Positions 11,906-23,057 of a stretch of DNA of 64,000 bases are shown one piece after another (positions within the stretch are counted from its first letter, which is position 1; each line of letters starts with the position of its first letter). A program made the position numbers and the translations under genes. Location of the stretch: the NCBI GenBank assembly GCA_037976565.1, contig CP137667.1, positions 620,001-684,000 of the forward strand, written 5' to 3'. The notes under the pieces are model-generated. The model saw only the letters and a program-made list of their open reading frames with translations, ran no database searches and was not told where the DNA came from. This DNA comes from Mesocentrotus franciscanus (Eukaryota; Echinodermata; Echinoidea; Camarodonta; Strongylocentrotidae).

Positions 11906-12167
11906 TGTATCTGAACGATTACCCCCAGAACCCCCAAGGACAATTACCCTCCTGAAAATTAACCCCAAGGACAACTACCTGATAATAAGTTGGTTTTAAT
12001 AAAAGCAGAATTTATTTCGGGGGGTAATTGTCCTGGGGGTAATTGTCCTGGGGGTAATTGTCCTAGGAGGGAATTTTCAGGGGGTAATTGTCCTTGGGGG
12101 GTAAGTGTCTGACTGGTAATTGGCCGGGGAGGGGGGGGATTGTCCAGGGGGTAATTGTCCTAGAACC
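11906..12167. mobile_element. 262 bp insertion with 9 bp target duplication, G-rich repeat interior
   Basis: The duplicate block at 16023-16045 reads straight through (cacacaaagtagcctac). Here the same site is split by 262 bp flanked by cacacaaag (11897-11905) and cacacaaaa (12168-12176). The insert contains several copies of a ~16 bp unit gggggtaattgtcct and, near its left end, the inverted form aggacaattaccc. A 9 bp (or 8 bp plus a mutation) duplication points to a MULE or hAT type integrase acting in trans; no protein is encoded. Confidence 0.75.
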
Positions 12168-12389
12168 CACACAAAATAGCCTACTTTCATGAACAAAGGT
12201 ACATACCCATTCACATGTTTGCTAACATCATGTGGTGAGAAAATGACATTGTGAACTTTCTTGCTCTTTTGCAAAAAACCATACCCTTATTACCCCTTTT
12301 TCTATCTCTCATTAGAAATTGTGGGATCACTTTTGGAAATGTTGATAACTTAAACAACACTGCCATAAAAAGAGAAACCCCTCCCTATA

Positions 12390-13439
12390 CAGTGCGTCCA
12401 AAAAAAAACTATACACTTTTGAAATGGCTGCCGAATAAAAAAATATATGATTCTGGGGGAAGAGATTAATATGTATGTAAAGCTCATAAACTCAACTTTC
12501 ATATGACACCAAATGCTTGGGTGAGCACTGCTTACTTTTGTAAAGGGTATGAAAATTAGGTTGCGCAGGAATTCCAATTTGTGAGAGGTAAATCCTTTGG
12601 AGCTTAAAAAATTGAGGGTGATATGATTCATTCATGATTTGCTGAGTGAATTTCATGGTTTATTAAACCAAACTTGTATGCATGAGTGAACAGGAATTGC
12701 ATTGTTTATTGTAGCATTGGAACTTTCCTGGTAAACTCAGTGGTGAGTTCATGGGAGTCAGGATGGGGTGATGGTACATGTTGTAATTTCCATATTACAA
12801 ACTGTTATTTTTTACATCTTTGACTTTGAATAAAAGCCTTCACCCCACATTTCAGTTATTGTAAGATTAGTTGAACATCTCATTGATTTACTTAATAACC
12901 AGATGGGGATTATGTAAATTGATTATTCAAATATGGTTTGTTGAAAAAAGGAATGTCACAGATGTTGGCTACTTATTATTCAGGTAAATGGGTAACCCTA
13001 TGTAAAAAATATGGAAATTACAACATGTACCATCACTCCATCTTGACTCCCATGAACACACCACTGAGTCTACCAGGGAAAGTTACAATGCTACAATAAA
13101 CAATGCAATTCCTGTTCACTCATGCATAAAAGTTTGGTTTAATTAACCATGAAATTCACTCAGCAAATCATGAATGTATCATATCACCCTCAATGGTGTA
13201 AGCTCCAAAGGAGTTACCTCTCACAAATTGGAAGGCTGATTCCTGCGCAACCTAATTTTCATACCCTTTACAAAAGTGAGCAGTGCTCACCCAAACATGA
13301 ATTATTTTCGGACTTTTTGGTGTCATATGAAAGTTGAGTTTATGAGCTTTCCATACATATAAAACTTTCCCCCCAGAATTATATATTTTTTTATTCGGCA
13401 GCCATTTTAAAAGTGTATAGTTTTTTTTGGGACGCACTG
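12390..13439. mobile_element. Tc1/mariner-type fold-back MITE
   Basis: The ends are cagtgcgtcc (12390) and ggacgcactg (ending 13439), each bounded by TA. The arms, over 400 bp each, pair along almost the whole element: for example ggtacatgttgtaatttcca near 12773 against its complement near 13015-13035. The other duplicate block (about 18140) has the unfilled sequence ccctccctataaataacata. TA duplication and cagt-type ends fit Tc1/mariner. Open frames inside are fold-back artefacts, and no transposase remains. Confidence 0.9.
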
Positions 13440-13503
13440 TATATAACATACTAAAATAACTTTTAAAAAGAGAGAAAAAACAACATTCCCCTTGTTCATA
13501 ACA

Positions 13504-14068
13504 AATTGTGTGATCCCTTTCTGCATAAAACAGGTACACAATGGGCTCTTGATACTACTGTTTTGGGCTTTTATTGAGTACACATTCACAAACGTATCCT
13601 ATTTTGCCATCACTTTCTACATAGGCCTTTCACATGTTTTCAAACATTGTGACAATATTATGATATCTTTCTCGTGAAATGTATACTGAGACTAACACCA
13701 GATAGAGGATTGTACTCATCAAGGTGAAAAAGAAGAAAAGAGACTTTTTACAAATATTCAAACATTTACAAATATCGCCAAAAATTACCCCCCCTTAATA
13801 CCCCAAATTTCTTGCTATCAGTCCAGGGCTTGAAACCAACAGGCTAGCCGAGACACATGGACACCCAAAATCTAGGTCTTGACCCCTGAATTTGGAAGTT
13901 TTTACTCAGGGCTCATGCCTACAGACTGTAAAAAAGTTAAATCTGGACCTCCTTTCCAAAAAAAAGTCAGTGTGGAGCCCTGTATCATACATACACAGAG
14001 TCAAGATAAAGTGTTACCAGTGGGACACTGTCTTACTCTACCGATACCACAGCAACTAGACTTCATAC
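13504..14068. other. Intron sequence between exons G and H
   Basis: No element or exon recognised. The segment lies outside the matched part of the segmental duplication. Confidence 0.5.
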
Positions 14069-14185
14069 TTTGATTGCTTCTCTGGAATTTCAGGATCATC
14101 CTGTGGAACTCTTGACTGAGTAGAAGGAGCTTTCCTCTTGTAAGGCCTACTCTGACTGCTGCTGCCATCTCCGTGTAGATCAGTC
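14069..14185 (-). CDS. ROCO-death gene, exon G: Ser/Pro/Lys-rich linker
   Basis: The acceptor cattcctcag (AG 14187-14186) is identical to that of exon H, and the donor is AAA|GTATGAAG (14068-14067). The exon is 117 bp, exactly 39 codons, and has the same phase on both sides, so it can be skipped without changing frame. It encodes TDLHGDGSSSQSRPYKRKAP followed by STQSRVPQDDPEIPEKQS, a charged, probably disordered linker ahead of the death domain. If the intron is retained, translation stops almost immediately (KYEV then TAG), giving a protein without the death domain. The first nine bases (gactgatct) and the acceptor region are shared with exon H through the segmental duplication. Another open frame exists, but it does not fit the flanking phases. 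Confidence 0.6.
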
Positions 14186-14550
14186 CTGAGGAATGAAAGA
14201 ATGATTAATACAATCTTTGCAACCTGATGGCGTCACTTTATATTTATGGGTGTAAGTGTGGAGCACCATGAGTGTCAAGTTTGACAGACATGAGTGCTAC
14301 ACTAAAATCCACTATTATCATTATTATCATTATTATCATTATTATTATCATCGTTATTATTGTTATTAATATCATTATAACTTGTTAATATCAATATAAT
14401 CAGTTATTATTATCATATTATTATTATTATAATTATTATTATCATTATTACTATTAATCCATGATATTTATAATGGAGTAAAAAATGACCCCCTATTTTA
14501 CATAAAAATTACACAAAAGTTTTCTACAAGATATGCCCCTTTATTGAAAA

Positions 14551-15949
14551 CAAGTGAAACGCTCTCGGCGGTCTCGCCTGCATTACGCAATTCAGCATTA
14601 CGCAATTCGATATGATGAAAAATTGAGGTTGGGACATTATTTTTATAGGCAGGGTGGCCCATTTGCAGACCCCCGAAAATGAAATCCTCTGAATATAATA
14701 AGCATTTTGAAGTGAATATTGATTATGAATCATCAGAATAATTATTTACTGTATCATAAGAATACAATATAATGAGATTTAGTGTATGGGTAAGACTATA
14801 AATGTTTCAATGCTTGTCAGTAATTTACAAATAAAGTTATCTAATAAACTTTTTAAGAAAAGAGGATTTTTCAGCATTTTGTGTAAAAACAATTGGAAGG
14901 TAAAGCCCATCTACATGTACATCACATCACGTCTCATTAGCATAATGAGAACATTATTATGAGATATACTCCAATATATATTATCGAAACATCAATATTG
15001 TCACCTAGCTGTAACTGATCATGTACATACTAGGCCTGGGATCGAATACTAAAATTACTATTAGAATATTCATGGGAAAGTACTCGAATGATTCGAATAT
15101 TTACTTTCATGAAATATGAACAAATAACAACAATTTATTTATTAATTCTCATATTAAATTTTGAGAACATAATCCAAGTCTACTGACCTAAAATGACCTT
15201 TGACCTTGACTTTGTGACCTGGAATTTGTGTCACATGATTTGTGATACTTGATAGCCCTTGGGTACAAGTTTCATGGAATTTGAACAAACACTTTTGAAA
15301 TTATGCTAAAATTTCAAAATCTTGATGTTGATGCCACAACAAAGTCTAAGTTTCCAGACCTGAAATGACATTTGACCTTTACTTTGTCACCTAAAAGACT
15401 AATAACATGATTGGTGATACTTGATAACCCTTATGTTCAAGTTTCATGGAATAGGAATGTATACTTTCAAAATTATGATAACAATTAAAAAATCTTAGCC
15501 TGATGCCACAACATAGTTAAGTTTGTTGACCTGAAATGACCTTTGACCTTGACCTAGTGGGCTGAAATTCTACTCACATGATTGGGGATACTTGATAACC
15601 CTTTAGTCTAAGTTTCATTGAATAAGAACTTATACTTTCAAAATTATATTACAAATTCAAAAACTTAACCTCAGGTTAAGTTTTTGATGATGATGCCACA
15701 ACATAGTCTAAGTTTGTTGACCTGAAATGACCTTTGACCTTGACTTTGTGACCTGAAATTTTCCTCACATGATTGGGGATACTTGATAACCCTTTAGTCC
15801 AAGTTTCATTTAATAGGACCTTATACTTTCAAAATTATATTAACAATTCAAAAACTTAACCTTAGGTTAAGTTTTGATGTTGACACCGCCGCCGCCGCCA
15901 CCGGAAAAGCGGCGCCTATGTCTCGCTTTTTGCTACGCAGGCGAGACAA
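14551..15949. mobile_element. Minisatellite-cored element 3, copy a (Helentron/HINE-like)
   Basis: It starts caagtgaaacgctctcggcg and then gtctcgcctgc. It ends in a hairpin (15920-15947) whose 3' arm gcaggcgagac is the reverse complement of that arm, followed by aataaaa. The array units are ~160-190 bp with tgacctttgacc at 15194, 15537 and 15728. The unfilled site is at about 11830 in copy A (ccattgaaaataaaaatggg), with no target duplication beyond shared A residues. No ORF with domain character is present. Confidence 0.75.
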
Positions 15950-16134
15950 TAAAAACGGGTACAAAATGGCCTCTAAATGACAAAATGTATCACTATTTTC
16001 TTTTGCTTATTGAGTACACATTCACACAAAGTAGCCTACTTTCATGAACACAGGTACATACTCATTCACATGTTTGGTAACATCATGGGGGGAAAATTAC
16101 ATTTTTTGTGAACTTTCTTGCTCTCTATTGCAAA

Positions 16135-16888
16135 CAAGTGAAACGCTCTCGGCGGTCTCGCCTGCATTACGCAATTCGATATGATGAAAAATTGAGGTAG
16201 GGACATTATTGATAGGCAGGGTGGCCCATTAGCAGGCCCCCCAAAATGAAATCCTCTAAATCTAATCAGCATTTTGAAGTGAATATTGACTAAGAATATG
16301 CAGACCTGAAATGACATTTGACCTTGACTTTGTCACCTAAAAGACTAATCACATGATTGGTGATACTTGATAACCCTCATGTTCAAGTTTCATGGAATAG
16401 GAATGTATACATTCAAAATTATGATAACAATTAAAAAAATCTTAGCCTGATGCCACAACATAGTTAAGTTTGTTGACCTGAAATGACCTTTGACCTTGAC
16501 CTAGTGGGCTGAAATTCTACTCACATGATTGGGGATACTTGATAACCCTTTAGTTTAAGTTTCATTGAATAAGAACTTATACTTTCAAAATTATATTACA
16601 AATTCAAAAACTTAACCTCAGGTTAAGTTTTTGATGATGATGCCACAACATAGTCTAAGTTTGTTGACCTGAAATGACCTTTGACCTTGACTTTGTGACC
16701 TGAAATTTTCGTCACATGATTGGGGATACTTGATAACCCTTTAGTCCAAGTTTCATTTAATAGGACCTTATACTTTCAAAATTATATTAACAATTCAAAA
16801 ACTTAACCTTAGGTTAAGTTTTGATGTTGACCGCCGCCGCCACCGAAAAGGCGCCTATGTCTCGCTTTTTGCTACGCAGGCGAGACAA
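16135..16888. mobile_element. Minisatellite-cored element 3, copy b (within tandem duplication)
   Basis: Same 5' end (caagtgaaacgctctcggcg) and same terminal hairpin as copy a, but with a shorter array (tgacctttgacc at 16484 and 16675). With its flank it forms one unit of a ~939 bp direct tandem duplication whose second unit starts at about 16889. This looks like unequal exchange between neighbouring copies rather than a separate insertion. Confidence 0.75.
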
Positions 16889-17073
16889 TAAAAACGGGTA
16901 CAAAATGGCCTCTAAATGACAAAATGTATCACTATTTTCTTTTGCTTATTGAGTACACATTCACACAAAGTAGCCTACTTTCATGAACACAGGTACATAC
17001 TCATTCACATGTTTGGTAACATCATGGGGGGAAAATTACATTTTTTGTGAACTTTCTTGCTCTCTATTGCAAA

Positions 17074-18019
17074 CAAGTGAAACGCTCTCGGCGGTCTCGC
17101 CTGCATTAAGCAATTCGATATGATGAAAAATTGAGGTAGGGACATTATTGATAGGCAGGGTGGCCCATTAGCAGGCCCCCCAAAATGAAATCCTCTAAAT
17201 CTAATCAGCATTTTGAAGTGAATATTGACTAAGAATATGCAGACCTGAAATGACATTTGACCTTGACTTTGTCACCTAAAAGACTAATCACATGATTGGT
17301 GATACTTGATAACCCTCATGTTCAAGTTTCATGGAATAGGAATGTATACTTTCAAAATTACGATAAAAATTCAAGATCTTAACGTGATGCCACAACATAG
17401 TCTAAGTTTGATGACCGGAAATGACCTTTGACCTTGACTTAGTGACCTCAAATTCTACTCACATGATTGGGAATACTTGATAACCCTTTAGTCTAAGTTT
17501 CATTGAATAATAACTTATACTTTCAAAAATATATTAAAAATTCAAAAACTTAACCTCAGGTTAAGTTTTTGATGATGATGCCACAACATGGTCTAAGTTT
17601 GTTGACCTTAAATGACCTTTGACCTTGATTTTGTGACCTGAAATTCTCCTCACATGATTGGGGATACTTGATAACCCTTTAGTCCAAGTTTCATTGAATA
17701 ATAACTTATACTTTCAAAATTATATTAAAATTCAAAAACTTAACCTCAGGTTAAGTTTTTGATGATGATGCCACAACATGGTCTAAGTTTGTTGACCTTA
17801 AATGACCTTTGACCTTGACTTTGTGACCTGAAATTCTCCTCACATGATTGGGGGTACTTGATAACCCTTTAGTCCAAGTTTCATTGAATAAGAACTTATA
17901 CTTTCAAAATTATATTAAGAATTCAAAAACTTAACCTTGGTTAAGTTTTTGATGTTGACGCCGCCGCCGCCACCGAAAAAGCGGCGCCTATGTCTCGCTT
18001 TTTGCTACGCAGGCGAGAC
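17074..18019. mobile_element. Minisatellite-cored element 3, copy c
   Basis: Same ends as copies a and b. Array units carry tgacctttgacc at 17422, 17613 and 17803. The filled site ...ctattgcaaa|caagtg ... gcgagac|aaaaaccatac compares with the unfilled ctcttttgcaaaaaaccatac at about 12265-12285 in the other duplicate block. This is a second independent unfilled site for the family, again without an obvious target duplication. Confidence 0.75.
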
Positions 18020-18569
18020 AAAAACCATACCCTTAATACCCCTTTTTCTATCTTTCATTAGAAATATGGGGATCACTTTTGGAAATGTTGATAACTTAAA
18101 TAAATCTGCCATAACAAGAGAAACCCCTCCCTATAAATAACATAGTAAAAAGACTTTTAAAAAGAGAGAAAAAAAAATTTCCCCTTATTCATAACAAATT
18201 GTTTGTATCATTATAGACATATAGTTTAGCACCGATCTCGAGATTACATTGTGGAAAAAATCAAGAAGCAATTGGGACAGGTTAATTATGTAAAACATCA
18301 AAATTAATGTAGTTGTACATTGTGAGGTTTTGGATTGATCAAAATCAAAAGATGAACTAATTCTTGCTGAATAACACATGCACTACACACAAATATTTGG
18401 TCCAAACTTTCTGTTCTTATAATATTTCAAAGAAGATGGTATTTGAAGAGCGATGCCATTCAGACCTGATTTCTGCTAGGATATTCTTCCCGAGAAAGCT
18501 CACAATATTTTTTTTTTCATTTCAGAGCACAGCCTTCTCTTTAAAATATATTATGGACTAGTTACATAC

Positions 18570-18630
18570 TGTGATAGCGTTGATACTCCTGCTGCTTGCG
18601 CTCCTGCAGTTTTTCTTGTTGTTCCCATAT
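18570..18630 (-). CDS. ROCO-death gene, exon F (61 bp)
   Basis: The acceptor is TTGAAATAAAG (AG 18632-18631) and the donor is ACA|GTATGTAAC (18569-18568). Exon E ends after one base of a codon and exons G and H start after two. A 61 bp exon is exactly what bridges them; skipping F would break the frame. In that frame it encodes MGTTRKTAGAQAAGVSTLS. A different frame of the same 61 bp reads WEQQEKLQERKQQEYQRYH, a strikingly charged coiled-coil-like peptide, so I cannot exclude that an unseen extra exon shifts the phase. The assignment rests on splice signals and phase, not on homology. Confidence 0.5.
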
Positions 18631-19150
18631 CTTTATTTCAAAGAAAGAGAAAAGATGAAAAGATAGAAGATTGTAAATTCATAAATTAGCCAAATCCATT
18701 ATGATTTATGTCAGGAAAGCACAATATATAATCAGAATTAGGCTGGTCTTAAAGTCCAGATTCAACGAAATGGGTAATAATATTTCTGTAATGCACTTAG
18801 AGACATTATAGATGTATTAAGCAGTATATATACCCAGAATATTCTTCTCACTATTATTAACTGTAGTACAAAATATAGGAAAAGAAATATATCTGCTGAA
18901 AAAGTGCTGATATTTATTGCTTTTTATTTTACAGATAATGTATGGGTTCCATAATATAATTCTCTGTATCAAAATAGGGTAGGGGAAACCCAGGTCCAGG
19001 TTGACACCTGCACATCCCAATCAGTTATACAGGGAATCAAGATCCCAGGCATGAGTAATAATAATATTAATGATGATGATAATGATAATAATAGTAAGAG
19101 TAATAACGATTATGATGAAGATGATTATCATGATGATAATAATAATAACT
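18631..19150. other. Intron; (AAT)n microsatellite at the end
   Basis: Nothing coding was recognised. The segment cacttagagacattatagatgtatta (about 18793-18817) resembles the tail of a SINE family also seen near 45650. Interrupted AAT/GAT repeats run at about 19050-19150. Confidence 0.5.
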
Positions 19151-20315
19151 AGAAATTTAATTTCTCATGAGGACAAATTAGGTGGTAGCTTATTGTCTCA
19201 GCTACAACATACTTGAAGCTCAGCAAAAACAAAGCTAAAACGACAGAGATATTGCTCGCGAAAGACGAGAATGTAGAATCCAGTTTTGAGAAAAAGTCAT
19301 GTCCCATAGAGAATACACACAAAATGTGAAAAATTGACATGCCTCCATTAATCGCAAAAATACGCCATGATGCCTTTGTCAAAATGAAAATCGTGGGACT
19401 GCATTTGTAGAGAATTGTCTCAGCTAGAACATATCAAAATTTGGAAGAAAATCAATCAATATTTACAGAGATACAATCAATTTTCCAAAAATATGCTGAC
19501 GTCATAATATGCAAATTGAAATTTTGAGTTCGGAGGCCATTATGATGACGTCATGAGTTAATTGAGGGTCAAATGAGACATGAAATCATATCTCCGACTC
19601 ATAATCTATCCAAATATGAAAACAAATTGGGAGTTCCCATCCATTCTGAAGAGTTGCAATGAATTTTGTATAGGCATGTTTTTGCCCATGTATTGTGAAT
19701 AAAGATAGCGAAGGTCCGCGCGTGCTCTCAACTTTGACGTACGCTCAGTGTAATTACTGGTCAGAAAAAGGTGAACCAGGTATCAACATGCTTGGAAAAA
19801 TGTGTCAATTATGATGACAGAGAAAATTCAGCGATTCTATGTTGCAAAATGCCTGTACGCGCGAAAACGCGCGCGTAAGCGCATATTTTTGCGAAATGCT
19901 AATAATGGCCTGAAACGTACTCGAATTTAAATAAAAAGTGACGTACGCATGTGCGCGCGTTTTTTGACCTGAAATTGACCGGACGGATATTGACCTTGAT
20001 CCTGATAAATATGAATGAGAAATGACTTTCCATTATGAAGATATGATCATGAAATGATTTTCAGAAAAATTCACAAAATGGCGCCTGGATGACGTCATGA
20101 AGACTTGATGACCTTGAAAATGTTCCTGTCACATCTCATGACTATGACCTATGACTGTGTCAAAATTGAAAGAAATTGACAAAACCGATCTTGAGTTATC
20201 CTCTACACAAAAAAGTGGCAGAAATAAATATAAATAAATAAATAAATTAAAAAAAAAGAAAATTCTGACGAAAACAATAGGTGATCTGTCGATACCGACA
20301 GACCACCTAATAATA
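19151..20315. mobile_element. Possible HINE-like element 4 (single-unit core)
   Basis: The left arm is attaggtggt (about 19178-19187). The right end is a hairpin at 20279-20308 (aggtgatctgtcg ... cgacagaccacct), followed by aataata. The 3' arm accacctaat complements the left arm. The interior is not clearly tandem but contains tgaccttgat and caaaattgaaagaaattgac, wording close to that of the arrayed elements. The exact 5' boundary is uncertain. Confidence 0.5.
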
Positions 20316-21122
20316 CATTATATTTATAAAGCGCTTAATACTAATTTGTGGTATTCTCATATTAAAGTTAAGCGGGGACTAAGTCCAGACTAAACAAGAA
20401 TTTTAGTTCACACTTCTATGGAATGCTAGGTTTCATCTTCCTCCTTCAATATTCATGACAAAGATAATCTACCAAAGACTTTTTTGAAATTCAGTTCATA
20501 CTCATATTATCTTTATCTTCCCATTTCAATGCAAAATTAATTTTTGGGACACTTTTCATTGCAGGATTAAAATAGTCTGTACAGGGTAAATGAGTTGGCA
20601 ACAGGCACTCCATAAAAGTGTGGACTAAGTTAAGCCAGGCTTAACTTAAAATGGAATACCACCCAATGTTTCTAAGCGCAAGAAAAAGAAGAAAGGAAAA
20701 GGAAGGAAAAGTGAGAGATACCAAAGAAACATGTTAAAAATATTGCATTACAAGTAAACGGGAAATAAGAATATAACATTAGACAAAACAATGACTACAT
20801 CAGAAATTAAAATTATGGATAAACCAGATATGGACTCAAAATTATAAAATACAATGTGAAATATTGAATAATAATAATATTATTAATGAATGGACGAGTT
20901 TGACATTGCTTGATGATCAGCAAATTTGAATCACGCTTGACAAAATTTCCTTAAGCATTAGGAAACAGTGACAAATTTCAATGAAAGAGAGAGAGAAAAA
21001 AAATGAATGGGAAATCGTGTAGAAAACTGATTTAAAGTTTAAAGTGAAATATGTTAATATGACATAAATACATACAAGTGAGTGTTGCATATGTGCGAGT
21101 TTAGAAGGAGTTTAATACTAAC
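20316..21122. other. Intron with SINE-like wording, no gene
   Basis: Segments such as tttataaagcgcttaatact (about 20330) and tttctaagcgcaag (about 20670) recall SINE tails. No tRNA-like promoter was found. Confidence 0.4.
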
Positions 21123-21339
21123 CTTTGGTAAATGCTCTCAGGATATCACCAACATATATTGCACAACCTTCATCACAACAGGCAGTTTCATTCTGGTCTT
21201 TCAGGATATCTCGAATGGGGATCAATTCCTTAACGTCGTATTCAGAACACTTTGAACACAATATTCCAACAGAATATTCTATTCGTCTCGCCCATCGCTC
21301 TTTGAGTTCCTCCAGTGTTTTATGGATATGGTCAATAAT
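21123..21339 (-). CDS. ROCO-death gene, exon E: post-COR region with Cys cluster
   Basis: The acceptor is CATTGATTAAG (AG 21341-21340) and the donor is ACCAAAG|GTTAGTATT. It is entered in phase 0, matching exon D, and leaves after one base of a codon. It encodes about 72 residues: IIDHIHKTLEELKERWARRI, then YSVGILCSKCSEYD, and CCDEGCAIYVGDILRAF. A helical segment followed by a CxxC and further cysteines is common C-terminal to COR in MFHAS1-like ROCO proteins (family knowledge). The cysteines suggest a small metal-binding fold. A plus-strand frame also crosses this exon but is a shadow. Confidence 0.75.
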
Positions 21340-23030
21340 CTTAATCAATGAAAGAAATAACATTTACTAGCAGCATGCTAAAACAATATACACAGAGATA
21401 TCAAGTTGCCTAAGACCAGTATCCCCCTAGCCCCCGACCGAGTAAAGGGATAGTTGAGTTTTGGTATAGAGGGCGCTACACAAAAAAAAATTGTTGTGGT
21501 AATGAAAAACTGAGTGTCAAATTTGAAAGAGCATACAATATAAATGACAAAATCATCTTTGTTTGATCAAAATCGGTTCAGAGACGGCTGAAATATCTAT
21601 AACTATAACCATTTCTAATATTTGTGGGGTCCAACAAATATTCGAAAATTTTGAACCAGTCGTTGAAAAAACAAGATAGTGCCTTATACGTTTTATTCCA
21701 GCCAATGCCAATGATGGCTTTTTGTTGGTTTTTTCGTGTTGGTTATAATATGCACGACCAGCCGGCCCGTGTATTGTTATTATTATTATTGTTGTTATTA
21801 TTCAAAATTAACGGTAACCATATTTTTTTTACAGTGGAGCTGAATTGGTATGATCAGATTTAATCTAAATTTCACACATTTTGGGGTCTAAAATTAACTT
21901 CATAGCAATTTTAAGTCCTAAAAGGGCATACCTCCATAGCAATTTTAGGTCCTAAAAGGCTAAAAGGGCAATAGAAATGTCATTAATAAAAATAAGAGCC
22001 ATGCACTTTGAAGGCATTTGCGGTCTTAAACAAGAACTCAACTGTCCCTTTAACCCTATTAATATAAACAGGAACATAGGTTATAGCACAACACGGATAT
22101 TCTGGCATCCGCCAAATCGCATTGGGTAGTGACGTGGGCAATTCATAACTTCTCATGTGTATATTGTATTAATATTATTCATGTATAAATCCAGATCGCA
22201 TCTGCATCTGAAATTGTTGACTGATTTCCATGTACGCTGTACGTCATTACACTGAATTATATGGTTCATGTACATTGTACTTTACCAGCGCCTTGAGCAT
22301 TTTGCATAATGTAACTGTAAGTGACGCTGTATGAATATATAATGTATATATATATATATATATATCAATATCTTTATTACTATTATTTCTTTATATTATT
22401 ATCAACATCATTATTTTGATTATCATTATTATTATTTGTAGTTTTATTAATATTTTTACACTTCACGACAAATTAACTTTTTTGATATAAGTCTATAAAG
22501 ACTGGAAAGTTGATATTTGGCCGAGCAAAGTCTGCTCCATGTTGAACTTCTCGTCTACGATTATGCGTTTTAACCAATCTATTCTCCACCAAATATCTTA
22601 TAGGATTTTATATTCTAGTATTCATGAAAATAAATGAATGAATGAATAAATGACCTTTACATGTGATAATAATGATGTTGATGATGATATTGATAATGAT
22701 AATATAAAGTAGAAGTAGTAATAATGATAAAAATAATGAAAATGATAGTAATAATAATAATATCAATATTGACATTTAGAATGAAATTAATAGTCAACAA
22801 TAATGTGTGGTAAGAAATTCCATGAGAATTGTAAACTCTAGAGTAAAACGGCAAGTTTACGTCACGCCTCGTGTTTGTTACTTGCCGCAGACTATAATTT
22901 GTGCACGCTTACCACACTCTGTATACGAAACCATAATGAATCATAATACTAATGGGTAGGTGGCGTCGGCCACTAATAAAGATATAAATCAATAATTCGT
23001 AAATACAAGGCAATATTGATTATGTCTCGC
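21340..23030. other. Intron sequence with microsatellites
   Basis: There are dispersed AT/ATT microsatellites (about 22340-22450, 22660-22770). A possible SINE remnant lies near 22200-22340 (agcgccttgagcattttg). No coding exon could be supported. Confidence 0.5.
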
Positions 23031-23031
23031 C

Positions 23032-23057
23032 CACGTGGGGGAGACAATAAAATTAAG
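23032..23057. mobile_element. Solo terminal hairpin of a HINE-like element
   Basis: gtctcgcccacgtgggggagac is a near-perfect hairpin followed by aataaaa, the same terminal grammar as the element 3 copies (gtctcgc...gcgagac aataaaa). No matching 5' arm or array was identified nearby, so this may be a truncated copy. Confidence 0.45.

Larger units (their letters stand above)
11437..13503. repeat. Segmental duplication, copy A (intron upstream of exon H)
   Basis: From the acceptor of exon H outward, 11437-13503 matches 14177-18203 collinearly once insertions are removed. Shared blocks include gaatgaaagaacgattaata, the (ATT)n run, ttgcttattgagtacacatt, and ttttggaaatgttgataact to gagaaacccctcccta. 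Insertions private to copy A are 11906-12167 and 12390-13439. Copy B carries the minisatellite-cored elements instead. This is why unfilled sites can be read for several insertions. Confidence 0.85.
14177..18203. repeat. Segmental duplication, copy B (intron upstream of exon G)
   Basis: This block is homologous to 11437-13503 but expanded by three copies of one minisatellite-cored element and by a ~939 bp tandem duplication (about 15950-16888 and 16889-17827). Flanking host sequence is recognisable at 14177-14550, 15950-16134, 16889-17073 and 18020-18203. Confidence 0.85.

Noticed and set aside
12350..13589. ORFs in the 12.3-13.6 kb region on both strands
   Set aside because: They lie in the two arms of a Tc1-type fold-back and mirror each other.
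16066..17256. Two nearly identical 83-codon minus-strand ORFs
   Set aside because: Duplicates of one non-coding segment created by the 939 bp tandem duplication; each spans an element boundary.
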